Of a DNA stretch of 64,000 nucleotides, positions 37,001-44,369 are shown piece after piece; position 1 is the stretch's first letter; every line of letters starts with the position of its first letter. The position numbers and the translations under genes were made by a program. The notes beneath the pieces were generated by a model. It was not told the origin of the DNA. It made no database searches and was given only the letters and a program-made list of their open reading frames with translations. Where the stretch lies: NCBI RefSeq assembly GCF_013280595.1, contig NZ_JAAATY010000004.1:101820-165819 (forward strand), read 5' to 3'. The DNA is from Kibdelosporangium persicum. Lineage in GTDB: Bacteria > Actinomycetota > Actinomycetes > Mycobacteriales > Pseudonocardiaceae.

Positions 37001-37338
37001 TCCGCGAACACCTCACCGGGCTCGGCGCGCTGCCCGCGGCCGAGCTGTCCAATGTGGAGTCGGGTACCCGGGTGCTGATCGGCGGTGCGGTCACCCACCG
37101 CCAGCGCCCGGCGACCGCGGGCGGCGTGACGTTCCTGAACATCGAGGACGAGACCGGCATGGTGAACGTGGTGTGCTCGCCCGGCTTGTGGGCCCGCTAC
37201 CGCCGGGTGGCGCGAGGCAGTTCGGCCATGCTGGTGCGCGGAATCGTGCAGATCGCCGAGGGCGTGGTGAGCCTGCAGGCCGACCGCCTGCAGAACCTGG
37301 ACTTGCGCATCCCTTCGAAGTCACGGGATTTCCGCTAG
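34030..37338 (+). CDS. dnaE2: Error-prone DNA polymerase III alpha, DnaE2
   Basis: Family C polymerase for SOS translesion synthesis with ImuA' and ImuB. The 1102-residue chain shows the PHP domain (YAELHCHSNFSFLDGASHPE, ITDHDGMYG), the catalytic aspartates in PDIDLDIE (Asp457, 459 and 461), GRGSAANSAVCYALGIT, and RRAMGAKRSTYRMERLRDRF of the fingers. The C-terminus has the OB fold (TRVLIGGAVTHRQRPATAGG) and ends with SRDFR, the usual DnaE2 tail, without the proofreading-subunit-binding extension of DnaE1. AAAGGAGG lies six bases before the ATG. No SOS box is close to the start; the nearest is at 33143. Confidence 0.96.
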   Translation: MGWNNPPVRWSDLERALSGKPFQTGDGGDSPAWTNHRQPYAPPPDIGLPGASDHPGGAERVPYAELHCHSNFSFLDGASHPEELVEAAALQGLDAIAITDHDGMYGVVRFAEAAKELGVRTVFGTELSLGLPGPQNGVPDPAGEHLLLLARRVDGYTRLCRAISTGQLNGAEKGRPVYDIDQVVEETKDQCVVLTGCRKGAVRRAMEAGGPAAAAEKLRQLVGMFGKDNVFVELTDHGLPQDSFRNDVLAGMAAEFGLPTIATNAVHYAYPDRARLAAAMAAVRSRRSLDEMAGWLPPGTAYLRSGAEMKERFDRRYPGAVQRAAVLGVDLSFDLRLVAPKLPPFDVPPGHTEDTYLRYLTYTGAARRYGRPDENPQAYAQIDHELRVIEELGFPGYFLVVWDIARFCRENDILCQGRGSAANSAVCYALGITGVDAVAHGLLFERFLAPARDGPPDIDLDIESDRREEAIQYVYKKHNRWCAAQVANVITYRAKSSVRDMARALGYSPGQQDAWSKQIDRWGPVKSTVDENDHDIPDVVLDLAAQIEGFPRHLGIHSGGMVICDRPVGEVCPVEWARMADRSILQWDKDDCAAIGLVKFDLLGLGMLSALHYAIDLVREFEDKEVDIATLDLKDERIYEMLCQADSIGVFQVESRAQMATLPRLKPREFYDLVVEVALIRPGPIQGGSVHPYIRRRNGIEPETYDHPLLKPALKKTLGVPLFQEQMMQLAVDVGGFDAAEADELRRAMGAKRSTYRMERLRDRFYQGAAAKGITGDLAERIYTKMLAFANFGFPESHALSFAHLVFASSYFKYYHPAAFCAALLRAQPMGFYSPQSLVADARRHGVQVRGPDINASLGQATLERTEGKPAVRLGIGTVRTIGQKLADMIVAERQANGPFTGMTDLTRRIQLTTAQVEALSTAGAFGCFRISRRAALWSAGAVAGDRPDRLPGTTASAEAPTLPGMDAVELAVADVWANGLSPDSFPTQFVREHLTGLGALPAAELSNVESGTRVLIGGAVTHRQRPATAGGVTFLNIEDETGMVNVVCSPGLWARYRRVARGSSAMLVRGIVQIAEGVVSLQADRLQNLDLRIPSKSRDFR

Positions 37339-37344
37339 ACCGGA

Positions 37345-37938
37345 TCACGGACGGCGGCCGGTCAGCGCGAGGAACCTGTCCCGCCACGACGCGTCCTCGG
37401 CGACCGCGACCGGCGTGCGGAAGACCCCGAACGAATGCCACATGTCGGCGGACGGCGCCGTGCCTTCGTACATGCCGCGGGCCAGTTCCTCGGTGATCGG
37501 CGAGGGCACGCCGATGTGCCGGGCGAGGTCGTGCGCGGCGAGGCCGCGGGCGATGTTGAGTTGCCAGAAATAGTCCCACGCGGGCACGTCGCCGTAACCG
37601 CAGTGGACCATCCAGTCCCGGTCGTCGGCCTTGCGGGCGGCGGCCATGGCGGCGTCGGCGAACCGTTGGATGTTGCCGTGCGGGTCGTCGCCGAGCAGGT
37701 CGCCGTCGTAGCGGTCACGGCCGACCTCGTCCATGGTGCGGCCCGCCAGCATGTCCGGAATCCAGGCGTCGTCGTAGACGTGGTGGTTGACCACCTGGCG
37801 TACCGGCAGCGGTTTGTTCGCGCCCTCCATGTCGAAGATCGGCGGGAAGATCGTGTCCCAGTGCTCGTCGCGCAGCTGGGCGTAGACGCTGAGCAGGGCC
37901 GTTTCGGCCCGCAGGAAGACTTCGGCCTCAGGAATCAT
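37345..37938 (-). CDS. DinB-like / mycothiol-dependent isomerase-type protein
   Basis: A 197-residue four-helix protein resembling the TIGR03086/mycothiol maleylpyruvate isomerase N-terminal (DinB-like) domain. It has the opening helix AEVFLRAETALLSVYAQLRD, the metal-type histidine in RQVVNHHVYDDAWIPDMLAG and later HCGYGDVPAWDYFWQLNIAR and HDLARHIGVPSP. Members of the superfamily use bacillithiol or mycothiol, but the reaction here is unknown. The gene is convergent with dnaE2 (six bases apart) and divergent from the reverse transcriptase gene. Confidence 0.72.
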   Translation of the reverse strand: MIPEAEVFLRAETALLSVYAQLRDEHWDTIFPPIFDMEGANKPLPVRQVVNHHVYDDAWIPDMLAGRTMDEVGRDRYDGDLLGDDPHGNIQRFADAAMAAARKADDRDWMVHCGYGDVPAWDYFWQLNIARGLAAHDLARHIGVPSPITEELARGMYEGTAPSADMWHSFGVFRTPVAVAEDASWRDRFLALTGRRP

Positions 37939-38112
37939 GAGGTCAGACTATGAGTCGTTCCGGTCAGTTCCCGGCCGCAATGAAAACCCGGTACATTCGA
38001 TCTCGTGCGGCGACGCGGTGGTGAGCACGGTGGTGAACACCACCCCTCTGGGGTTACCCCAGGGAGCACGGCATTACCGGAGGATGGCGCCCCACGCGCG
38101 ACGGCACACGCT
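37939..38112 (+). ncRNA. Possible structured RNA before the reverse transcriptase
   Basis: Two adjacent hairpins: GGTGGT/ACCACC at 38029-38044 (four-base loop) and CTGGGG/CCCCAG at 38048-38062 (three-base loop, extendable to 38046-38064). The octamer GAGCACGG occurs on both sides, at 38023-38030 and 38065-38072. In retrons the msr-msd RNA lies directly before the RT gene; this is the only place it could be here. No branching guanosine or a1/a2 pairing can be fixed by eye. Confidence 0.3.
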
Positions 38113-39348
38113 GTGTACGTGCGTGCGCGCGGACATCGGGAGAACGAGTCACTCCGCGTCGCCGCATCCGCTCTGGACGGTCCATGGACGCAGGCGGAGA
38201 TCGCCACCAGGCTGATGCCGCTGTACGTCGACCCGGCCGCCGCCGAAGTCATGGCCGATCGGCTGGTGTCGCACAGTCCGCGCGCGCCGTTCGGCGGCAT
38301 CGCGGATCTGGCACGGCTGATCGCCGCGTTCCCGCCGATCACGCAGGCACCCGCGCCGCCGCCGAAACCCAAGCGCTCGCTGGACATCGCCGGACTGCTG
38401 GACGTCACACCGTCCGAATTGGACTGGCTGGCCGACGCCCGTGGCTGGAACAAGCGTGCGGGCAAGCCGTTGTGGCACTACCGATCGTGGTGGACCGGCA
38501 CGTCCACCGGCGGTCTGCGGCTGATCGAGGCCCCGAAGCCCCGGCTGGCCGAGGCGCAACGCCGGCTGGTTCGGCACCTCGGCCTGCCGGTGCACGAAGC
38601 GGCCCACGGATTCCGGAAAGGACGGTCAGGGCTCACGTACGCCGCGCCGCACTCCGGAAAGCCGGTGGTGGTCAGGATGGACCTGGAAGGGTTCTTCGCC
38701 TCGGTCACCGGCGCCCGGGTCCGGGCCTTGCTGCACGAGTACGCGCAGGCGACCACGTTGGCCGGGCTGCTCACGACCAGAGCACCGCTGGCCGTCCTGC
38801 GGGATGCCCCGAAGACATCCGGTGATCCGGACGTACGCCGACGGTTGTTGGCACACCTGGCACATCAACACCTACCGCAGGGTGCGCCCTCGTCACCCGC
38901 CGTCGCGAACGCCGTGGCGTACCGGCTCGACCTCAGGCTCTCCGGCCTGGCACGGGCACTGGGTGCCCACTACACGCGATACGCCGACGACCTGGCGTTC
39001 TCCGGGCCGCAAACGCTTCCGTTGTACCGGCTGCTTCCCGGTGTCGCGAAGATCGCGCGGGAGGAGGGTTTCCGGGTCCGGCCGGACAAGACCTCGGTCA
39101 CCGGGCAGCACCAACGGCAGAAGCTCGCCGGGCTTGTGGTCAACGCCTCCCCGGCCGCGCCGCGGGCGGCGTACGACGAGCTGAAAGCCTTGTTGCACAA
39201 CTGCCGCAGGACCGGTCCGCAGGCGCAGAACCGCGCGGGCCACCCCGATTTCCAGGCCCACGTCCGCGGCCGGATCGACTGGGTCGCGGCCGGCCACCCG
39301 GCGAGGGGCGCGAAGTTACGCGCGCTGTTCGGCCAGATCGATTGGTAG
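38005..39348 (+). CDS. Retron-type reverse transcriptase
   Basis: An RNA-directed DNA polymerase of up to 447 residues. Numbered from GTG 38005, it shows the fingers signature GGLRLIEAPKPRLAEAQRRL, HGFRKGRSGLTYAAPHSGKP, motif A RMDLEGFFASV (Asp226), QGAPSSPAVANAVAYRLD (about 292-309), the catalytic YADD box (326-329, RYADDLAFSG), KTSVTGQHQRQKLAGLVVN where LAG stands at the place of the retron VTG triplet (374-380), and the C-terminal LHNCRRTGPQAQNRAGHP. The start is uncertain; real protein character begins about residue 48, and GTG 38113 is an alternative. It carries an N-terminal ~70-residue alpha-helical extension (LDGPWTQAEIATRL). It is followed by a Usp gene after 17 bases. Confidence 0.85.
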   Translation: MRRRGGEHGGEHHPSGVTPGSTALPEDGAPRATAHAVYVRARGHRENESLRVAASALDGPWTQAEIATRLMPLYVDPAAAEVMADRLVSHSPRAPFGGIADLARLIAAFPPITQAPAPPPKPKRSLDIAGLLDVTPSELDWLADARGWNKRAGKPLWHYRSWWTGTSTGGLRLIEAPKPRLAEAQRRLVRHLGLPVHEAAHGFRKGRSGLTYAAPHSGKPVVVRMDLEGFFASVTGARVRALLHEYAQATTLAGLLTTRAPLAVLRDAPKTSGDPDVRRRLLAHLAHQHLPQGAPSSPAVANAVAYRLDLRLSGLARALGAHYTRYADDLAFSGPQTLPLYRLLPGVAKIAREEGFRVRPDKTSVTGQHQRQKLAGLVVNASPAAPRAAYDELKALLHNCRRTGPQAQNRAGHPDFQAHVRGRIDWVAAGHPARGAKLRALFGQIDW

Positions 39349-39365
39349 TCGCCTACGATCCCGGT

Positions 39366-39818
39366 GTGGCCGAGGGCGCAGCCGAGTTCGAGATCGGCAA
39401 GGACGGCTTGACCGTGATCGTGGTGGGCGTCGACGGCAGCCCGCCGTCCTTGCACGCCGCCGCGTGGGCGGGCGGCCTCGCCCGGCGGGAACGGGCCAGA
39501 CTCGTGCTCGTCTACGTCGAGCCGATCGCCAGCCCCGCGTACTGGACCGCGATGGGCATGGCGGGCGCGACCGAGGCCGCGACCGCGTTCGTCGACGAGA
39601 TCCGCCACGAGGCCGCGGCCTATCTCGACCACGCCGGGATCGCCTGGGAACTCGTGCACTACCGCGGCGATCCCGCACACGGCCTGGAGAACGTCGCCGA
39701 GGAGCGGCGCGCCGACTGCATCGTCGTCGGCCGCTCCCGGCACGGCGGCGGACTGGTCGGCTCGGTGCCCAAAATGCTCGTCAAGGACGCCAAGCGACCG
39801 GTCGTCGTCGTTCCCTAG
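39366..39818 (+). CDS. Universal stress protein (UspA family)
   Basis: A 150-residue single-domain Usp. The first strand VIVVGVDGSPPSLHAAAWA and the late VVGRSRHGGGLVGSVPKMLV, VVVVP are the family nucleotide-binding elements (G-x2-G-x9-G/S region). ATP binding is likely. GTG 39366 is used, since TTG 39342 would overlap the reverse transcriptase stop. The 17-base gap makes a joint transcript with the reverse transcriptase very probable. Convergent with the secreted propeller gene (four bases between stops). Confidence 0.88.
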   Translation: MAEGAAEFEIGKDGLTVIVVGVDGSPPSLHAAAWAGGLARRERARLVLVYVEPIASPAYWTAMGMAGATEAATAFVDEIRHEAAAYLDHAGIAWELVHYRGDPAHGLENVAEERRADCIVVGRSRHGGGLVGSVPKMLVKDAKRPVVVVP

Positions 39819-39822
39819 GCCC

Positions 39823-42114
39823 TCAAACGCGGCACGGCGTTCCGCCGGGGTTTCCGGCCGTCGCCTCCACGTTCGCCTTGGCCTCGCCGATCACCACGTC
39901 GGTGAGCAGCGTGTCGAGCACGACGGCCTGCTGCACCACGGTTGTCCCGGTTGTGGTGGTGCTGTTGAGCCGCAGTGAGCCGATCACCAACGGGATCGTC
40001 AGCGGCGCGCTGCCGACGGTCACCGAAACGCCGTTGATCTTCAGGCTGGCGATCTGCGACGAACCGCTGAACTGCGGCACCAGGCCGCCCGGCCCGTTCA
40101 CACACGTGGCGCCGGCCGTCGAACGGATCACGCCGAGTTCGATGGTGACCAGGGCCGACGTGATCCTGGTGGACTCGACCTGCGCGGTCGATGTGGCGTT
40201 GTCCCCGGCCGCCGGTGGTGACGCGGTGAGGTTGTCCGGTGTCTGATCGGTCCGCGCGTCGAGCGCGTTCGCCCGCACCGTCAGGATTCCGGCCGACAGT
40301 TGCACGGTCGCCAGGTTCTCGTGATCGTCCACACAGGGCACGTCGGCCGGGTTGGCCTGGGTGGAGACCAGCGCGGCGATCTTGAGCACGGTCGCCTGGC
40401 AGGAGAAGACACCGGTCCGGTCGGACGTCTGGATCCGCAGGTCGGACAGGATCGGGCTGGTGCCGTCCGGGCCGGCCTTCAGGGTCGCGCGGACCTCGAT
40501 GTACCGCCCGGTCATGGTGAACTGCGTGCCGTTGGCGACCGCCGCGAACGGCACACCGGCCAGGCCTGCCTCGGTGTCGGACGTGCGCGCTTCGACCGTG
40601 ATGCTCGTGCCGGGCGGGACACTGCCCTGCGGTTCGGTGTTCCACGTGACCTTGCCCCACGTCTGGCCGTTCACGCCACCGTCCTGCACGACCGACCACG
40701 TGCCTTGCGGCGCGGTGATCTTGCCGAGCACGGACCCGGTCATGTCGGAGTAGTTGTACGGCCCGGCACCCGCGCCGAGGTCAACGGTGAGGTCGACCGC
40801 GCCGACCGGGAAGCCGCCGCCACCGATCGGCCCGGCGGCCGGGTCGATCCGCATCACGTTGCTGGTGTTGTAGTTGGTGACCCAGACCTTGCCGTTGGTG
40901 TCCACCGCGACGCCGGTCGGTCCGTTGCCGCCGGGCAGCGACACGTTGCCCACGTACGTGCCGTCAGTTCGGAGGTGTCCGACTGTCGTCGCGTTGTTCA
41001 GGGAGTGCGCGACCCACACGTTGTGGTTGCTGTCGACCGCGACGCCTTGGGCGGTGTTGTTGCCATGCGCGTACGACGCGATGACCGTGCCGCTCGGGTC
41101 GAGTTTCGTGACCCGGTTGCCGCCGAAGCTCGTGTGCCAGATCTCGCCGGTGTTCGGGTCCATGCCGAGGCCGTAGTCACCGTGGGTGGTGTCGAGGCAT
41201 GTTCCGGTGCCGGTGCTGGGGACGTACCGCAGCAGGTTGGCGCCGAACCTCGCCGACCACAGCGTGCCTGCCTGGTCCACCAGGCCGCCATAGCCGCCGC
41301 ACCCGAGGTTGAACTGCGTGCCCGCCACAGGCTGGCCGGTCGTGCCGTCGAGCTGCTCGTGGTCCCGGTCAGCACCGCCGGTCCACAGGTCGTTGTCGGC
41401 GTCCACGGCCACAGTGCGCGTGTTCGTGCCGGTGACACGGGTGTAGTTGATGATGCACTCGTCGGCAGCGGTGGTCACACCGCCGTTGTTGTCCGCGCCG
41501 CCCGCGTTGGTCCACGGCCGGATGTCGGTGGCGCCGCGGCTTGTGGCGATCAGGCCGTCATTGTCACGGTCGGCACAGGTGTTGTACGCGAACGGCCCCT
41601 GGAGGTAGGCGCCCGCAGGGTTGAGCGAGCCGTCGGAGTTCACGCGCGTACCGCCGAGCGTCACGCCGATCCTGGTGACCGAACCCCGGCCGCCCTCGGA
41701 CTCGTCCCGGTTGGACAGCCAGGTGTTGCCGAACTTGTCGACGGTCGTCCGCGACGGGTTGCGGCCACGGCCGTCCGGGGCCGACCGCCATTCGCCGACA
41801 ATCTCACCGGTATTGACGTCGATTCGCAACATCGTCCCGCGAACGGACGCCGCCACGTTGACGAACGGGAAGAACGCCGTTTCCTTGTTCAGCTGTAGCT
41901 GATTGTTGTTCGGCGCGTCGTGATTCACATCCTGAAGTACACCCTGGTCGAAATCGGCGTCCGTGGTGTAGAGAACATTCTTGCCGGCGACCGGCGCGGC
42001 GAACGCGGTGCCCGGCAGCAGTGCCGTCACGATCGCCGCCGGTAGTAACGCCGAGGTCACCAGCGCTGTGATCCGGGTAAATCTTCGCTGGGAAAGAGAT
42101 CCGCGAATACGCAT
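39823..42114 (-). CDS. Secreted NHL/Vgb-like beta-propeller protein
   Basis: A 763-residue exported protein. A signal peptide (about 1-39, ITALVTSALLPAAIVTALLP) is followed by a six-bladed propeller-like region with repeats such as RTTVDKFGNTWLSNRD, GVAVDSNHNVWVAHS and GVAVDTNGKVWVTNYN (NHL or virginiamycin-B-lyase type). From about 450 there is a carbohydrate-binding-like segment (DLTVDLGAGAGPYNYSD) and a Thr/Ser/Val-rich C-terminal domain of about 200 residues (CVDDHENLATVQLSAGILTV). No anchor is seen. It is probably a surface or extracellular binding protein; the ligand is unknown. Confidence 0.78.
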   Translation of the reverse strand: MRIRGSLSQRRFTRITALVTSALLPAAIVTALLPGTAFAAPVAGKNVLYTTDADFDQGVLQDVNHDAPNNNQLQLNKETAFFPFVNVAASVRGTMLRIDVNTGEIVGEWRSAPDGRGRNPSRTTVDKFGNTWLSNRDESEGGRGSVTRIGVTLGGTRVNSDGSLNPAGAYLQGPFAYNTCADRDNDGLIATSRGATDIRPWTNAGGADNNGGVTTAADECIINYTRVTGTNTRTVAVDADNDLWTGGADRDHEQLDGTTGQPVAGTQFNLGCGGYGGLVDQAGTLWSARFGANLLRYVPSTGTGTCLDTTHGDYGLGMDPNTGEIWHTSFGGNRVTKLDPSGTVIASYAHGNNTAQGVAVDSNHNVWVAHSLNNATTVGHLRTDGTYVGNVSLPGGNGPTGVAVDTNGKVWVTNYNTSNVMRIDPAAGPIGGGGFPVGAVDLTVDLGAGAGPYNYSDMTGSVLGKITAPQGTWSVVQDGGVNGQTWGKVTWNTEPQGSVPPGTSITVEARTSDTEAGLAGVPFAAVANGTQFTMTGRYIEVRATLKAGPDGTSPILSDLRIQTSDRTGVFSCQATVLKIAALVSTQANPADVPCVDDHENLATVQLSAGILTVRANALDARTDQTPDNLTASPPAAGDNATSTAQVESTRITSALVTIELGVIRSTAGATCVNGPGGLVPQFSGSSQIASLKINGVSVTVGSAPLTIPLVIGSLRLNSTTTTGTTVVQQAVVLDTLLTDVVIGEAKANVEATAGNPGGTPCRV

Positions 42115-42327
42115 CTTCTGGTTCCTTCCATGGCCTGACAGATCGGTGTCATAACGTCCACCGACCTGACAGCACCCACATTTCGGTGCAGTGCCGTGGG
42201 TGTCGTGGCCAGAAAAGTCCCCGTTACCCGGCTGTGGATCCGGTTTTCTCCGTACCGCCGAACGGGCGACACGATAAAGGCGGCCGATGTGCTCGGCCGC
42301 CTTTGTCGGAGGTTGTCGAAATGCGAA

Positions 42328-44244
42328 TCAGGTGAGCGGTGGCGGCTCCCGGCCCGGGATCTCGACCAGGTAGCCGTCCTCGATCAGGTCCTCGACGGCG
42401 TGCGGCAGCAGGAACGCGGTCCCGCCGCCCGGCTGCTCGAACCACGGGATCGCCACACCGGTCAGCGCCTCGAACGACTGCTGCACCCGGTACACGTGGT
42501 ACTCCCGGTTCACCCATTCCGGTACGAGTGACCGCAGCGGGAACGGCGTCCCGACCGCGTAGGTCAGGTTGCCGTCGCCCTCGCCGAACCGGTCGATCTC
42601 GGTGCCGGGGTGCAGTTCGACCATCCGCTTGCCACGGAACAACGTCAGCGGTGGCTCGCCGTACAGCGGCTGGATCGGCCAGTCCTGCGGGCGGGTTTCC
42701 GTCATCGCGTTGTTGCCACCGCCACCGCGGTTGGGCGCGGGCATCATCGCCGTGGCGTTGGCGGAGTCCGGCGCACTGGGCGCCGAGGTCGGCACGGACA
42801 CGGGCTCACGCTCGTCCGTGTCCTCCAACGCCGACAGCGGAGGCAACGACAGGACCGTCTTGGCCAGGTCGTCGTCCTCGGCGACCGGCGGTGCCGGTGG
42901 TGGGGGCGGCGGCGGCGGAGGAGGAGGCGGCGGCGCGGCAGCAGGCGGTGGTGGCGGAACGGGCGCGGGCTCGGCCAGCGCGGGACGGGGACCGTCCAGC
43001 AGCACCTTGCCCAGCAGGAACGCCGTGGCGTCCGCGACGTCGTCGAAGTCCGACGGCGACACGTACTGGTCCCGCTCGAACCAGCCGACCCGCCAGTGCT
43101 CGTCCACCCGCTCCAACGTCCACGTCCGCTCGACCGGCGGGCCGATCCGGTACACCGACTCCGGCACCCCCAGGTCAGCGAACTTGGCCCGGAGCTGGTT
43201 CAGCGCCGGTCCGGGCGACGTCGGCGCGGGCACGGCCGGCACCGCGGGCATGGTCGGCGGCTGCGGAACCGCCGACGCGACCGGTACCGGTGGTGCCGGC
43301 GGCGGCGGAGGAGGTGGCGGCGCCATCGGGCGGGCGGCAGGAGGTGGCGGCGGGGCGCCGCGGTTGACGAACGCGGCCGCGTCGGCCACGGTCGCCTCGT
43401 CCACCTCCGGCACCTCGAAGCCATGCCTGCGGATGTGCGTGACCAGGTCCGCTTCCGGGCTGACGCCGTACGTCCGCAGGTAGTAGTTCACCGAAGCGGG
43501 CCAGATCCACGTGCCGTCGGTGTGGAACGCGATCGGCACCGAGTTGCGGCCCTCGGGGTCCAGCCGGTCCACGTCGTAGCCGCGACCGGGCATCGCCAGC
43601 GGCGCGTCGTCCAGGTAGGCCAGGATCGCCTCGGTGTCCAGCTCGTCGAGCGGCGCCCGGTTGACGATCGGGCGGCCCTGCGGGCCCATCCCGTCGAACG
43701 TCCTGGCGATCCGGAACCGCTGCCGCTCGAAGCCGCCGGGCTCGAAACCACCGGGCGGGGTCGGCGGGGGTGACATCGGGGGCGCCATCGGCGGGGGTGG
43801 TGGCGGAGGCGGCTGCGTGGCCAGCCGGTGGCTCAGCCACTCCGGGATGTTTTCCTCCTCACGGGGGAACATCTGCAACTCGTCCGGGTACGCCGGAGGC
43901 GGCGGCGGGTTGTCCCACTCCGGCTCCTCGCGGTCGTACTCCAGGTTGTAACTCGACGGCCGGTCCAGCTGGTAGCGCGCGTTGAACCAGGTCCCGCGGC
44001 CTTCGCGGTACATGCCCGCGCGCAGCCGCGCGAACAGGCCGGCCATGTCCGGCGACACCTGCCAGGCCCTCGGGTCCTCGTTCTCGCAGGTCAGCTCGGC
44101 CGTCATCTCGTGATAACGGCCGACCGCCCGGTAGTGCACGACGACTTGCTGCCACTCGGGCGGGGCAGCCCGCAGCAGCGCCAAGCCGATCTGCTTGACC
44201 AGGGTGTCCTGCTCGGTCGGATCCAGCTGGGTCGGTTGCGTCAC
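42328..44244 (-). CDS. TNT-domain (NAD-glycohydrolase-like) protein, YezG-like N-term
   Basis: A 638-residue modular protein. The N-terminal ~150 residues (YRAVGRYHEMTAELTCENED, then FPREEENIPEWLSHRL) resemble YezG/DUF600 immunity-type domains. Poly-proline linkers (PPPPPPPP several times) separate two middle domains of unknown kind. The C-terminal ~105 residues form a TNT domain (tuberculosis necrotizing toxin type): PGTEIDRFGEGDG, GTPFPLRSLVPEWVNREYHV, WFEQPGGGTAFLLP, VEDLIEDGYLVEI, with the arginine and glutamine residues expected for NAD binding. No signal peptide or WXG motif is present. GTG 44244 has GGAGGA seven bases upstream. No separate immunity gene is adjacent. Confidence 0.8.
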   Translation of the reverse strand: MTQPTQLDPTEQDTLVKQIGLALLRAAPPEWQQVVVHYRAVGRYHEMTAELTCENEDPRAWQVSPDMAGLFARLRAGMYREGRGTWFNARYQLDRPSSYNLEYDREEPEWDNPPPPPAYPDELQMFPREEENIPEWLSHRLATQPPPPPPPPMAPPMSPPPTPPGGFEPGGFERQRFRIARTFDGMGPQGRPIVNRAPLDELDTEAILAYLDDAPLAMPGRGYDVDRLDPEGRNSVPIAFHTDGTWIWPASVNYYLRTYGVSPEADLVTHIRRHGFEVPEVDEATVADAAAFVNRGAPPPPPAARPMAPPPPPPPPAPPVPVASAVPQPPTMPAVPAVPAPTSPGPALNQLRAKFADLGVPESVYRIGPPVERTWTLERVDEHWRVGWFERDQYVSPSDFDDVADATAFLLGKVLLDGPRPALAEPAPVPPPPPAAAPPPPPPPPPPPPPAPPVAEDDDLAKTVLSLPPLSALEDTDEREPVSVPTSAPSAPDSANATAMMPAPNRGGGGNNAMTETRPQDWPIQPLYGEPPLTLFRGKRMVELHPGTEIDRFGEGDGNLTYAVGTPFPLRSLVPEWVNREYHVYRVQQSFEALTGVAIPWFEQPGGGTAFLLPHAVEDLIEDGYLVEIPGREPPPLT

Positions 44245-44369
44245 GTGCCCATCCTCCCTTGTGCGACCCGGTTCGGCACATGCGTCGTTCGCCATATGCC
44301 AACCCGGCCCGTGACCGCCTTGAGCGTAATCGTTCGTAGATTGTCGGTGCTGCCTGAGACAGTGGCCGG

